64,000 bases of DNA from Sulfidibacter corallicola (GCF_017498545.1 NZ_CP071793.1:6523001-6587000); one strand, 5' to 3'; counted from the first letter of the stretch, positions 17,694-28,178 are shown. Notes: generated from the sequence alone by a model not told the origin. Program-made: numbers and translations.

Positions 17694-17972
17694 TACTTTG
17701 CGACGGTGACGCGACCGGCTAGGATTTGAGGTGCCATGCCCATCCAGAATTGCGTTCGTTTCCGATGCCGGGTGCGCCCGGTGTTCGGGCAGGGCATCGA
17801 ATCTGCGCAAACGGGTGTTCCCGAAGGTTCGACCGCCGGTTGGAACCCATCGGTCTGAGGCATCCGCGCGATCCGCTTCGAATGCGGTTTCACGCGGATC
17901 GTCGCGCCCGTTCGATCGTTCATCGCTGAAAGCGTCGGCTTCGCCGGCGCGACTTCCCCGGACAGCCAACCC

Positions 17973-19424
17973 ATGACGCCACCTTCTCGATCACCGTTAC
18001 TTCGTGCCATGCCGCCGACGCGCCGGTTCCAACCGGCGGACAGGATGGTGCGTCGCGCCAAGTGGTTGGGATTGTTGCTGCTGGTGGTGGCGATACCCAC
18101 GGCACTCGTCGGCCTTCGGATCCTTCCCGTCGATGGACCGGCCTACGGGCTCTATTGGCTTCACGATCACCTGTACCTGCCGATCAAAGGGCACACGTTC
18201 ACCCGATTTTTTCCCTGGAGCCTGGTGTGGTGGTCGGCCATCGCGGTCGGCCTTTTTGCTTCGTTGATCGCCTTCGTGACCAGGGCCTCTCTGCTCGGCG
18301 AGCCGCGTATCCTGTTGGCGCGCCTGCTGGTTCGCCGCACGCCTGGGCACGGTTGGCTGGTGCGCCTTTCTCGATGGCAGGCACGGCGCGGGTTCGAACC
18401 CGAGTGGCTCGCGGCCTTCGCGGTGTTGGAATGGCGCCTGGAATTGGCACGCCTGCGCGACCGCTTCGATGCTCCCACGGACGACGATGCCGTCGAACGG
18501 GTCGTGGCGCTCGCCCTGCTCGCCGATCGATTGGACGGCCTGTGCGACGGGCATCCGCCACGCCGGCTCCGAGCCTTGCAGCGGCTCGTGGAAACGCGCG
18601 TGGTGTTGTTGGAAAGGTCCCTGACCATCGCCCCGACGGGCGTCGATGCAGACTTCGGTAGCCCGCCGATTTCGGAAGCCAGGCGCGCCTCTTTGACGCG
18701 TGCCCTCTGTGAGCGAATCCAACCCTGGCTGGCACGAAACCGATCGGACAAGGAGATCGTTCCGGGATTCGCGCCGGCCTCCCTGGCGCACGATGTCCAG
18801 GATCTGTTGGCGCTGGAAGACCCGGAGGTTCTAGCCGGTTTGCCGAACCTCGACCGGCTCACGGTGCCGGAGGCCCGCGAGTGGCTGGTCGTAGATTTGG
18901 CCGATGCCGTCGTCGAGCGCCAGGATCGTCTGTTGCAGCTCCGCGCACATCTGGCGCGTGCCTGGCTGGAGCCCGAGGAATCGACGCACGTGTTGGAAAT
19001 GCAGGGGCTGCTTCCCGTCGATCTGGATCCGGAGACGTTGGCGATCCTGTCGGAGATCGCGGTCGATGTCGCATTTTGGCTGGCCTTCCAGGCTCGCGTG
19101 CCGGGCATGGCGATGGCCTATCTCGAAGCCATCGAATCGCTGGACTTCGCGCGTGCCGCGGCTCCTGAATCCCTGCTCTCCGACACGGATCGACCGCTTC
19201 TCGCCGCGATGGTCGCCGATTTGCCGCGCGATGCCCACTTTCGGCTCGCCGCTCGCCTGGCCACCTGGCGGGCCGATGAGGTGCAGGCGCTCTGGCGCGA
19301 TTCGGGCCTGGCCGATGCGGATGGGCTTCAGGACCTGGATTTCGAACTGTCGCGGGCCTTTGCCGACGATCTGGCCGCCGCGGTGCCGATCGCCGCCGAG
19401 CCGGGTGAGGGAGGCCACCAGTGA
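17973..19424 (+). CDS. Two-TM membrane protein, partner of the giant repeat protein
   Basis: Unrecognised 483-residue protein. Two hydrophobic segments lie near the N-terminus (about 29-50, WLGLLLLVVAIPTALVGL, and about 82-104, LVWWSAIAVGLFASLIAFV). A long helical, Arg/Leu/Ala/Asp-rich soluble domain follows. The hairpin topology would place that C-terminal domain in the cytoplasm. The start is uncertain: Met residues 13 and 25 are alternatives and no good RBS is visible. The last codons overlap the GTG start of the 2,686-residue gene (GTGA at 19421-19424), so the two products are probably made together and may form a complex. No domain family recognised. Confidence 0.8.
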   Translation: MTPPSRSPLLRAMPPTRRFQPADRMVRRAKWLGLLLLVVAIPTALVGLRILPVDGPAYGLYWLHDHLYLPIKGHTFTRFFPWSLVWWSAIAVGLFASLIAFVTRASLLGEPRILLARLLVRRTPGHGWLVRLSRWQARRGFEPEWLAAFAVLEWRLELARLRDRFDAPTDDDAVERVVALALLADRLDGLCDGHPPRRLRALQRLVETRVVLLERSLTIAPTGVDADFGSPPISEARRASLTRALCERIQPWLARNRSDKEIVPGFAPASLAHDVQDLLALEDPEVLAGLPNLDRLTVPEAREWLVVDLADAVVERQDRLLQLRAHLARAWLEPEESTHVLEMQGLLPVDLDPETLAILSEIAVDVAFWLAFQARVPGMAMAYLEAIESLDFARAAAPESLLSDTDRPLLAAMVADLPRDAHFRLAARLATWRADEVQALWRDSGLADADGLQDLDFELSRAFADDLAAAVPIAAEPGEGGHQ

Positions 19425-22400
19425 AGTCGCATGCGGATCGGAGTGAGCGGGCACGCTTCGAAGCGGAGTTTCACGAAGCGGCCGGAAAGCTGCCCTGGCG
19501 CCGGAAGATGGATCCGATCCTGGTGCTCACCCTGGTGTTCGCATTGGTTTTTCTGGGGCTGGCCGCTTCGCTGGTCATCGAATTGGCGCGGATTACCCGG
19601 CCCTGGCATCGCGACGCCGTCGCGCCCGTCCCCGACGACCGCATTTTGGTGAACGTGCGTCGCCCTTCGCCCTCCGTTCCCGATCGAACCGTACCCGATC
19701 CCGGCGCCGGCTCCCCTTTTCGGGCGACGACCTACCACGCTGCCGATCAAAGCGTCTACGTATCCCGCGACGACGGCCTGGTCCATCGTCTTCACCTGCC
19801 CAGTGGGCTGTGGCACACGGAACCGATCCCCATCGGCGGTTCCGACGATCCGCTGCTGGCGTTTCAATCGGGTTGCGGCCGCGACACGCCGCCGGAAGCC
19901 TGTCCGGACATCCAGTCCCTGTGGGCCCTCGGCGAACGAGGTGGACTCGCCCGCCGTGCCGAGGGCGATTGGCAGGCCGTGACCTCCCATACCGCCTTTC
20001 TCGATGCCACGGGTGCGCCGGTGGAGCACACGTCGCTGTTGAGCGCCGCCATCTCGCCCGACGGCTCCCTGCTCGGTCTCGGCACCGACGAGCACGGGAT
20101 CGGGGTCTACGAGGTTCACCGGCGCCGCTGGATCGCTCCGGATGCCGCCTTGCTCGCCCGCATGCCCCGCGCGCCCGTGACCCAGCTCGTCTGGTGGCGC
20201 GGCCTGCTTTGGGCGGGCGGGGTCAAAGGTGTCTTTGGCTTCGATCCCCGCGGAGATGCCGATTCGTTCCGCGCGGTGGTCGATTTGAGCGGTTCGGTCT
20301 GGGCGATGGTCGTCGACGGCCAGGACCGGTTGTGGATGGCGACACGCGGCATGTGTGAAACCGAGGGCGAGAACTGCCTGGCTTTTTTTCGGCTCGACGA
20401 TCCCGACGGCCTGCCGGAGCGCATCGCGTACGAGCGCAATCGTTTCGCCGCCCTCAACCGCGCCGACCTCCACCAAGCCCATCAGTACCAGGACCGGCTG
20501 TATCTCGCCGGCGATGCCGGCCTCTACCAATACGACGTGCGCCATCACGGCTGGCAACGGCACGAATCCAGCCCCGTGGTCGACAGCCTGATGCCTCGCG
20601 GTTCCGGCCGGCTCTTTTATTGCGCGGGCGGCGCGTTGGGCCTGGTCGACGGCAGCCAGACCCAGCGCTGGGAAATGGTCGGTGAACGCTTTTTCCGGTT
20701 GGTCGACGCCGGTCAGGATCGCGCCTATGCCTTGACCCAGCAAGGCAAAGCCTATCTGTTGCGGACCTCCGCCGCGCCGATTTCGGTTTTCGAGGGCAGC
20801 CGAACCCAACTCGATCCCAAATCCTTCTTTTCGGCGGTGGCGATCGACGATCACCTGCTCTTCGTCAGCCGCGAAGGCGCCATGCTGCACGATGTGGTGG
20901 GGCGAACCTATCGCGACATCCCCAAGAGTTCGCGGGTGTCCTGGTTACTGGATCGCACGACCGAGCTGTACAGTTCCGGCGGCCATCTCTTCGCGTTGTC
21001 CGAGACCGGTGGCGAGGTATTCACCCGCACCGTTCCGCTTCAGCGCGTGATCGATCGCGACCTGCGCCTGCCCCAGACGCTCAAGCCGGTGCCGGCGCCG
21101 ATTCGGGCCGTACGTGACTGGGACGGCGAGGGGCTGGCCGTTCTGGCCGGCGACCACCAGGCCTATCTGCTCACGCCGATGGATTCGCGCCCCCTGATGG
21201 GTGGCGGCAATGCGCCCGCCGGGTTGGGCGGGGCCGGGGTGCTCGACGCGCTGGTGGTGGAAAACGGGCTCGTGGTCTCCAATCGGGACGGCTTGTACGA
21301 ATACGACAACGGCAGCCGAACTTGGCGTGCCTGGGGCCCGCCTCCGGTAGATCGACACGCGCTGGATCTGGCCCATTATCGCGGTGAATACCTGCTGCGG
21401 ACCAATGGCGAGCGGTTGGCGCGCATGAATCGGTTTCGACCCTACCTGATCGGTGGCGAAGCGGAAATCGACATCCCCGACGACGAATTGCGCGACGTCC
21501 TGCTCGAAGGGAACGATCTGTTTCTGGCCGGCATCGGTCGTGTGGTTCAGTACGACATGTCCCTGCGGCGGGTCACGGGATGGTGGACGGTGGCGCGGTC
21601 CGAGGACATCCGCTTGTGCGGCGTCGTGGGCAAGGATCCCCTTTTTCTGGTGGCCGGCAAAGCGTATCTGGGCGACAGGGCACTGCATCCCGAGGGCGGT
21701 CGCGCCCTGAGCCTTTCCTACGACGGCGAGATGATCTGGACCCTGCTCGAGCGCGACAAAGTGAAGTACCTGGATCGAATGGATCCCACCAAATGGCTGA
21801 AACGGTGCCGCTTCCGCAGGGGAGACCCCTATCACGACGCCAAGACCCTGTACGGCGTGCGGGCCTTGCCCAGCGGGAATCTGGCCGTGGCCACCGACCG
21901 CGGCCTCCAGTTCTACAGTCCCTTTTCGCGATCCTGGTACCGTACCGGCGCGCCGGTTTCCAGCCAGGGAGGTGGCCTGTACCTGTTCGACGACGACCTG
22001 ATCTGGGTGTCCCACGAGGGCGAGCGCCAACACATCTCCGTCATTCCCATGGTTTCGATCCGGTTTCCCGACTCGTGTTCCGACGACCCCGTGATCCTGA
22101 AACGCCACGAGTATGCCGGAGTGGGTTTGACCGTAGCACCCGAATCCCAGAGCCTGGCCTGGATCGGCAACCAGGGGGAGATTGTGGAGTGGCGCCAAGG
22201 GCGACTTCTCGAGGTGGCGGCTCCGCCCAATCGCGGCCCCGCGCTGGATTCGCTGCGCGGGTTCTACAGCGGACCGGCCCAGGATGGCCGACCTCCCGAA
22301 GATCTGGCCCAGGAGGGAACGTCCTCGGAGGGAATTTCTTCGATGGGTCGGCCCTTGATTTTCACGACCGATCGGGAGCTCCATCGCTACGACCTCCACA

Positions 22401-25400
22401 GCCACTCGTGGCAGCGCATCGAACTGGTTTTTACCGAGCCTCCCTCGGGTTCGCTCCATCTCAACCTGGAGGGGACCGACAGCGATTGGTTGCTCACCGT
22501 GCAAACGGCGGAGGGTGCCGTCTATTGGGGGGCCTGGAACGGTCTGGACGACCAAATCCACTGCGATCTCCAATACCTGCCCGGTCCGACCTCGCTCGGC
22601 ATCGATGGTGACGCCCTGCGCGCGGCGTACGGCGGAACGGACGGGGTGTGGACCTTTCTCGGCGAAGACCGGCTCGCCACCTTCGATCCACGGCAGCGCC
22701 GCTGGCTGGCTTCCGTGAACGTGGATGGCCTCGCGGCCGACGCCGCCCTCTACCGGTTGGGCGATCGATTGCTGGTGGTGGAAGCCGAAGGCGAGGTGTG
22801 GCGGATCGCGACGTCGCCCGAGCCCGCCCCCAGCGGGTTCGCCGTCCACCGGCGAGCGCCGGGTGAGCGAACCGCCATCGACAGCCAGGGACGTCTCTGG
22901 CGCATCGAGGCCGATGGCGCCTTGGAACGGGCCGAACCCGATGGGCTTCGCTACCGACGTTTCGAACCCGAGGGCGGCAAACCCTTTTTCCTCGATCCCG
23001 ATTCCGTGCGCGGTGCCTGGCGTTGGCAAGACCGCATCGTGTTTTCCGACGCCGGCGACCTGCGCCTGTTGGACGGCTACACCCACGACACCATCGAACT
23101 CGAGTACGGCAAGGGTTTCGGCGAGGTGCGGGGCGTGCGCGAATACGCCGGCTGGTTTTGGATCCTTTCCCGGCGCGGGGTTCTGTTGCTCGGTGAGTCG
23201 ATTCAAGAACGGATCGAAGAAACGTTCTTTCCCGATATCGACACCTTGGCGGTCGACGCGCGTGGCCGCATGTGGGGCCGCCGCCAGGGTCGTTGGTTGG
23301 CATTCCAAGGCGGAAGCTTCGACGAGCGTCTGCCGGGGCCGCTCGTGTCGCGGGGCACCTACCGTCTGTTCGTCCAGGAGGATCGCGAGGTCACGGCGCT
23401 GGATGCCGCCGGGATTCCGGCCCAATTCGATGAGGTGTTCACGCCCGCGTTCGGCTCGCTGCCGGTCGCGGTTTCCGAGGTCGACTTTTTGATTCCCGGC
23501 CAGCGCGGTGATTGGTGGGTCCTGCAGGGCAACCGCATCAGCCGCTGGCGAACCCGATCCGGTGACCGCGGCTCGGTGACGTTTGCCTCCGCGGGCACCT
23601 TTTCGCTCGCCGTCGCGGAGGATGCCGAAGTCCTCGACTATCGCTTGCTGACGTCCGACCGGCTGGAACTTTCCTTTTCCGATGGTTATCGGTTTCTGGT
23701 CGATACGCGGGCCGGTGCCGGCCCGCCCGCGGCGTCCCGTATCGAAGTGGACCGGCCTCGACCCGGCCGCGCGAACGAGTGGCCGGAACTCGCGAAGTTG
23801 GTCCGTCAAACCCCCGGGGGTCGCCACGTCTTCAACCCGTTCGAGGGGTTCTCCTTCGGCTTCGACGGGCGTTTGGTCGCCAAACGCGTCGACGGTGACC
23901 CGGTGGAACTCGCCGAGGACGGTGCCTTGGAACCCGAACCGCTCGGTTCGCTCGATGTAGGCTGGCTACGTTGGTTCCCGGAGGGACGTCACTTCACGGT
24001 GCGTACCGATCGTGGCGAGCGAGCCTTCGCCGCCAGTCAATTCTTGCGCGATGGGCAATTTCTGTTCGAGCCGCTGGGCGCGGTGCTGGCCTATCCCGAC
24101 GGTACCTGCCTGACCGCCAACCACGCGGGCATTTGGCGATTGGGTTCGGGCCTCGCGCTCAACCAGGCGCAGGTCTCCTTCCGACCCGTGGTTCTCGAAG
24201 GGTCGATTCGGGGCGTCCACGGCGGGTTTCAGGCCGGCAATGGTCGCGAGTTGGTTGTCACCCCCAGAGCGCCGGGCGCCGAACGCGATTATCGCGTGCG
24301 GTTTGGACCCGTCAGTTTCGTCCATGACTTCGAACGCAATCGCGTCACGTTCCAGAGCCGCGATCCAAAACTGGCCGGTGATGTGTACCGCGATGGCTTT
24401 TTCCTGTGGGATCGCGGCCGAAGGGGGTTGGTGTACGATCACGAGGGGCGCCTGCTGATTCACAGCGAGGCGGGATTCCATGCCGCGCGCGACTTCGGCA
24501 CTTTCGATCCAGGTCCCACGGGTGTCGACCACCGGGGTTTGGTGCTCTATCCCATTTCGCGTGGCGGGTTCACGGCCACCGACGGACGTCGTTGGTTCCG
24601 GCGTGACGCGAGCGGTTGGACGGTTCAGGAAGCTCCGCGGGCGGCGGGGCGCGATCAACCCGAGGTTCGCGAATGGCTCGATCGGGGTGACCTGCGCTAC
24701 ACCGTGACGGGCGGACAGCCCGCGTGGCACATCGAACGGAACAGCTTCGCCTCGGACCGTTTGGTCGATGCCGTGGCCGTGACCGGGCGCCTACACCTGC
24801 TGACCGCGACCCGTCATGAAATGGAACGGGTCCAGGTCGATCGGCGCGAATTTCAAAGTTTACCTTTCGACACACCGGAAGGCGCCCGTCTTCAACCTTC
24901 CCCAAATCGCGATGGCTCGATGTACTTGTGGGTGGCCGGCACGGCGAAACGCTGGGACGACGTGGCACTCGGTTTCACCGACCTGTCATCCGATCTCGAT
25001 CTCGAATCCACCGAATTGGCCAAGACCGCAAACCTGAGATTCGCACGTGCGGGACGTCGCATTCACAAGTACCTCCGTGCACGCGGCTTCGACGGTGTGA
25101 ACCGTTGGCGCCTGTTTCATTTCAGCAAACGCCGCTTCCCGTTCGACGTCGTGACCGGCATGGAGACCTTTGCGGATCGCCTGTTCCTCGCCACTGCCGC
25201 CGGCTTGCAGGAGTACGCTGGCAATCTGGACTTGGGTTTGGGGAACATGGCCGCCTGGTTTGCCGGGGGCACGGGTACCATCGACGCGCGCACGGCCCTG
25301 ACTTCGATCGGCCGCGATGCCGACCAGCCGGATCAACTGCTGTTTCGAACGGGTGCGGGTTGTGCCCGTTGGCTTCCCGACGGCTCCATTCAAACCGTCG

Positions 25401-27481
25401 GAGAGGCTTGCCTCGAGGAGCGTCTGAGAGGTGCCAACCGGTTTTGGCGCTGGACGCGAGATACCGCCGGGCGCGTCGAGGGGCGTTACCTCGATCGGCA
25501 GGGACAACTCTCGGATCCCATCGTCGTGCGTCGGGGGCGCATGCCGCACGATCACTTGCTGGATGTGGTGCGGTTCGACGATCGGATTTTCTCACTCTCG
25601 CGGTTGGGCTGGGTTTCCCGGTTCACGAAAACCCTGGCGCTTACGCCGGAAGTCGTGAGCGAGGACTTTTCCGACGCCGGACCCCGTGGGCTGATCTGCG
25701 TGTCGGAGACCATGCCCTTGGGTGCGGTGACCCTGCAGGCCGGCGTCTACATGCACGGCGAGGGAGAACGGGTCTGGTTTTACGAAAACGAACGGTGGCG
25801 GGCCATTCAGACTCCGGCCGTCGCCAAGGCGGTCATGGCGTACGCGCGCAACGAGCCGATCTACGACCGCGGGCGATTTCGCCTGATGGCGCCGCCGAGG
25901 GGCCAGGGATTCCGGTTCGAGTACCTGGACGCCGAGGACCGTTGGCGGCCGATCGACTGGGCCGAGGATGGTCGGGTGGCGATCGATGCCTGGCGTCACC
26001 TGGCGGTCCGCGGGGATTCCATTTGGGCCGTGACGGCCGCAGGGATGGTGTCTTTTGTACGTTCCGCCGATGAACGGTTGGTGCTGATGCCGGAAACCGC
26101 TCGGATCGTGGCGGGCACCTCCGACGGACGGCCGCTGGCCTCGGCCACCGACTTGTCCTGGCGTGACGACGCTCTGCTGCTGCGGCTCGAACAGCGTTCG
26201 GAGTGGGTCTATCAGGCGACCGTCGAGATCCCGGGCGAGGGTCGACGCCCCATCCTTTCGCCATTTCTGAGGGTCGAAGCCGACCCCTTCGTGGATCGTC
26301 TGCTGGTCTCGCAGGAGGGGGGCGCCCCCTGGGATTGGCGCCGCGTGGGCCACGCCGACGGTCAGCCCGGTGATTTGCAGGTTTCCCGAAACGGGTCTGC
26401 CTTGCCCTTCGCCGCCGGAGGTTTCGCCTTCGATCGGATCGAGGCGCTGCTGGTGGATGACGCGGGTGTGCTCAACGTCGCCACCCAGGCCGACGGCTGG
26501 TATCGCGTCACCGGCTCGGACCTGGACCTTCACGGTTGGCAACGCCCCCAACCCGGTGATTTCGAGGCGAACCGCGTGACCCATTTGGGTTGGGTGCCGC
26601 GCGGCAGCGAACGTGCGCTGGGTGTGCGGCTCGATGACGAGGCCATGTTGCGGCGGAATCCGGACGGGTCTTGGTCCAGTGTGGCGGCTTTACCGGCCAT
26701 GTTGGGGCGTGCCGCAAACTGGCTCTATACCCGCGAACCCGAGCGCATGGTGATTCGAACCGCCGAGGGAGCCGGATTGGGTCGGAGACGTTTGATCGGC
26801 GGGCGATTCAACGACGATCGGATTCGTGGTTTCCCCACGAGCTTTTCGGACGGGGAAACCCCCGATGACATCCGTTACGCGGTGCCGACCGCTGCAGGGG
26901 TGGCGATTTGCGATGCTGCGCTGCAACCGCTGCGCATGGTGTCGGGGCCCTTTCCTGGCTTGGCCGAGACGGCATCTCCGGCGATTCTGTGGAATCGATC
27001 CGGCGAACTGCTCTACTTGGGGCGCGACGGGTTTTATGTTTTGGAGGGTCAGCGCGAGAAACGCCTCGATCTGGTTGTTCCCACCGAGGGGGATGCTCGG
27101 GTCACCATGCTTTCGGCGCTCGATCCGGACCGGGTACGGCTGTTCCAAAAGGGAACCGCCGCGGCGGGCTGGTATTGGTTCGATGTGCGGCGTAGTGAAC
27201 GGCTCGGCAGGAACACGACCCCGCTGGATTTGAGCGAGGCACCGGTTTTTCTGGCGAATCGACCGCGTTGGGGCGATCCGCCGCCCTGGCACCAGGTCCT
27301 TGTGGATTCGGATCGACTTCGGCTTCTGGGAAGCCTGGGCGATCGGGAGGTCGAGGTGGCCTTGCCCCGCATCGGCGTGCCGCTCGAGGTGGTCCATCGG
27401 GACAATGCGCTGTGGATCTACGGCACGGACGACATGGTTCGCGTGCGCATCGGCGGCCTGCTCGAGCGCCTGTACCGCTGA
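19421..27481 (+). CDS. Giant (2,686-aa) membrane-anchored beta-propeller-like repeat protein
   Basis: GTG start coupled to the previous gene. About 30 cytoplasmic residues, one TM (about 31-54, PILVLTLVFALVFLGLAA), then some 2,630 residues predicted periplasmic. The whole exported part is built of short beta-rich repeats with a recurring Y/F-D-x(4-5)-W pattern. Examples: LYQYDVRHHGWQRHE (near 366), LYEYDNGSRTWRAW (near 624), LQFYSPFSRSWYRT (near 828), LHRYDLHSHSWQRIE (near 986) and LATFDPRQRRWLAS (near 1085). These resemble blades of two-component-regulator-type or WD-like propellers, so several propellers in series are likely. No catalytic motif or C-terminal anchor is seen. Function unknown; scaffold, adhesin-like sensor or envelope assembly are possibilities. 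Confidence 0.85.
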   Translation: MKSHADRSERARFEAEFHEAAGKLPWRRKMDPILVLTLVFALVFLGLAASLVIELARITRPWHRDAVAPVPDDRILVNVRRPSPSVPDRTVPDPGAGSPFRATTYHAADQSVYVSRDDGLVHRLHLPSGLWHTEPIPIGGSDDPLLAFQSGCGRDTPPEACPDIQSLWALGERGGLARRAEGDWQAVTSHTAFLDATGAPVEHTSLLSAAISPDGSLLGLGTDEHGIGVYEVHRRRWIAPDAALLARMPRAPVTQLVWWRGLLWAGGVKGVFGFDPRGDADSFRAVVDLSGSVWAMVVDGQDRLWMATRGMCETEGENCLAFFRLDDPDGLPERIAYERNRFAALNRADLHQAHQYQDRLYLAGDAGLYQYDVRHHGWQRHESSPVVDSLMPRGSGRLFYCAGGALGLVDGSQTQRWEMVGERFFRLVDAGQDRAYALTQQGKAYLLRTSAAPISVFEGSRTQLDPKSFFSAVAIDDHLLFVSREGAMLHDVVGRTYRDIPKSSRVSWLLDRTTELYSSGGHLFALSETGGEVFTRTVPLQRVIDRDLRLPQTLKPVPAPIRAVRDWDGEGLAVLAGDHQAYLLTPMDSRPLMGGGNAPAGLGGAGVLDALVVENGLVVSNRDGLYEYDNGSRTWRAWGPPPVDRHALDLAHYRGEYLLRTNGERLARMNRFRPYLIGGEAEIDIPDDELRDVLLEGNDLFLAGIGRVVQYDMSLRRVTGWWTVARSEDIRLCGVVGKDPLFLVAGKAYLGDRALHPEGGRALSLSYDGEMIWTLLERDKVKYLDRMDPTKWLKRCRFRRGDPYHDAKTLYGVRALPSGNLAVATDRGLQFYSPFSRSWYRTGAPVSSQGGGLYLFDDDLIWVSHEGERQHISVIPMVSIRFPDSCSDDPVILKRHEYAGVGLTVAPESQSLAWIGNQGEIVEWRQGRLLEVAAPPNRGPALDSLRGFYSGPAQDGRPPEDLAQEGTSSEGISSMGRPLIFTTDRELHRYDLHSHSWQRIELVFTEPPSGSLHLNLEGTDSDWLLTVQTAEGAVYWGAWNGLDDQIHCDLQYLPGPTSLGIDGDALRAAYGGTDGVWTFLGEDRLATFDPRQRRWLASVNVDGLAADAALYRLGDRLLVVEAEGEVWRIATSPEPAPSGFAVHRRAPGERTAIDSQGRLWRIEADGALERAEPDGLRYRRFEPEGGKPFFLDPDSVRGAWRWQDRIVFSDAGDLRLLDGYTHDTIELEYGKGFGEVRGVREYAGWFWILSRRGVLLLGESIQERIEETFFPDIDTLAVDARGRMWGRRQGRWLAFQGGSFDERLPGPLVSRGTYRLFVQEDREVTALDAAGIPAQFDEVFTPAFGSLPVAVSEVDFLIPGQRGDWWVLQGNRISRWRTRSGDRGSVTFASAGTFSLAVAEDAEVLDYRLLTSDRLELSFSDGYRFLVDTRAGAGPPAASRIEVDRPRPGRANEWPELAKLVRQTPGGRHVFNPFEGFSFGFDGRLVAKRVDGDPVELAEDGALEPEPLGSLDVGWLRWFPEGRHFTVRTDRGERAFAASQFLRDGQFLFEPLGAVLAYPDGTCLTANHAGIWRLGSGLALNQAQVSFRPVVLEGSIRGVHGGFQAGNGRELVVTPRAPGAERDYRVRFGPVSFVHDFERNRVTFQSRDPKLAGDVYRDGFFLWDRGRRGLVYDHEGRLLIHSEAGFHAARDFGTFDPGPTGVDHRGLVLYPISRGGFTATDGRRWFRRDASGWTVQEAPRAAGRDQPEVREWLDRGDLRYTVTGGQPAWHIERNSFASDRLVDAVAVTGRLHLLTATRHEMERVQVDRREFQSLPFDTPEGARLQPSPNRDGSMYLWVAGTAKRWDDVALGFTDLSSDLDLESTELAKTANLRFARAGRRIHKYLRARGFDGVNRWRLFHFSKRRFPFDVVTGMETFADRLFLATAAGLQEYAGNLDLGLGNMAAWFAGGTGTIDARTALTSIGRDADQPDQLLFRTGAGCARWLPDGSIQTVGEACLEERLRGANRFWRWTRDTAGRVEGRYLDRQGQLSDPIVVRRGRMPHDHLLDVVRFDDRIFSLSRLGWVSRFTKTLALTPEVVSEDFSDAGPRGLICVSETMPLGAVTLQAGVYMHGEGERVWFYENERWRAIQTPAVAKAVMAYARNEPIYDRGRFRLMAPPRGQGFRFEYLDAEDRWRPIDWAEDGRVAIDAWRHLAVRGDSIWAVTAAGMVSFVRSADERLVLMPETARIVAGTSDGRPLASATDLSWRDDALLLRLEQRSEWVYQATVEIPGEGRRPILSPFLRVEADPFVDRLLVSQEGGAPWDWRRVGHADGQPGDLQVSRNGSALPFAAGGFAFDRIEALLVDDAGVLNVATQADGWYRVTGSDLDLHGWQRPQPGDFEANRVTHLGWVPRGSERALGVRLDDEAMLRRNPDGSWSSVAALPAMLGRAANWLYTREPERMVIRTAEGAGLGRRRLIGGRFNDDRIRGFPTSFSDGETPDDIRYAVPTAAGVAICDAALQPLRMVSGPFPGLAETASPAILWNRSGELLYLGRDGFYVLEGQREKRLDLVVPTEGDARVTMLSALDPDRVRLFQKGTAAAGWYWFDVRRSERLGRNTTPLDLSEAPVFLANRPRWGDPPPWHQVLVDSDRLRLLGSLGDREVEVALPRIGVPLEVVHRDNALWIYGTDDMVRVRIGGLLERLYR

Positions 27482-27986
27482 GACCCGCCGGATTGACCGC
27501 TCGAAGTCAACCGCGCGAGGAGTTCCCGAATGTTGAGAGATTCGTCGGGCATGCCGCGTCGCACCATGCGAACCGCTGAAACGGTTGTTGTTCTCCATTT
27601 GCTGCGGATGGTGAAATCCCGCTCGGTCGCCGTCGTGCCGACAAAAAAGTGAAAAAATTATTCCCAAAAGTTGAATTCTCAGCTAAGGCTCATTAGATTT
27701 AAGGCTTTAGAAAAAGACTTGTTCTTTAGCCTTTCCCTAGCGCGTCCCCTGAGATTCGTGTATGTGCGAATCCGTTTGGGCGCGCTTTCGCGTTTGAATC
27801 CCGTCAACCGTCCGTTTCGATGAGGTACCAAGGGCTCGGGCGGATCGAAGGAAAAATACCATCGCAGGCTTGAGGGATTTTTGAAGAAAACGTGGTCATT
27901 CCCAATCTCAAACTTTATGTATTGTTTGGAGACCCTTTTTTCATTCTGGATGAATCAACCAATCGTGAAGCCAAAAGGAGTAGATG
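27482..27986. other. AT-rich intergenic region after the giant gene
   Basis: About 500 nt without a supported gene. A stretch near 27518-27545 (GAGTTCCCGAATG then TTGAGAG) resembles the R1 dispersed repeat. From 27640 the DNA becomes AT-rich. It holds imperfect hairpins at 27701-27733 (AAGGCT/AGCCTT) and 27752-27771 (GATTCG/CGAATC). It probably includes a transcription end for the giant gene and a promoter for the small ORF at 27987, which has an AAAAGGAG box at 27973-27980. Confidence 0.45.
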
Positions 27987-28178
27987 ATGAGCACCATGCT
28001 TTTCCTGGGGGAGCAAAACGGCCGACAGGTCGCCTCCAATGGTGAGGAACCTGTGGAAACCGATTTGCCGACGGTCGAAATCCTTCAGGGGTTGGGCGCT
28101 GCCCTCAAATCATGTGAGCACGGGCCTGAAGGATCTGGAAATACGGAACATTGTGGAGAGATGAATCCTTCCGATTGA
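27987..28178 (+). CDS. Small 63-aa orphan ORF with good Shine-Dalgarno
   Basis: Unrecognised. ATG 27987 lies 6 nt after AAAAGGAG; an ATG also occurs at 27984. The product starts MSTMLFLGEQNG. It is acidic, has no signal peptide, and carries two Cys near the C-terminus inside a Gly/Glu/Asn-rich tail (KSCEHGPEGSGNTEHCGEM). Size and tail would also suit a modified-peptide precursor, but no maturase gene is adjacent. It is preceded by AT-rich DNA and faces the tail-collar genes convergently. The evidence for translation is the RBS only. Confidence 0.5.
   Translation: MSTMLFLGEQNGRQVASNGEEPVETDLPTVEILQGLGAALKSCEHGPEGSGNTEHCGEMNPSD

Noticed and set aside
20945..23827. 960-residue minus-strand ORF, and similar long antisense ORFs at 12022-13482, 34965-37037, 15316-16623 and 303-1550
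   Set aside because: They lie opposite well-supported genes, have no RBS and no recognisable domain. Long antisense frames are expected in GC-rich DNA because the coding strand's codon bias removes stops.
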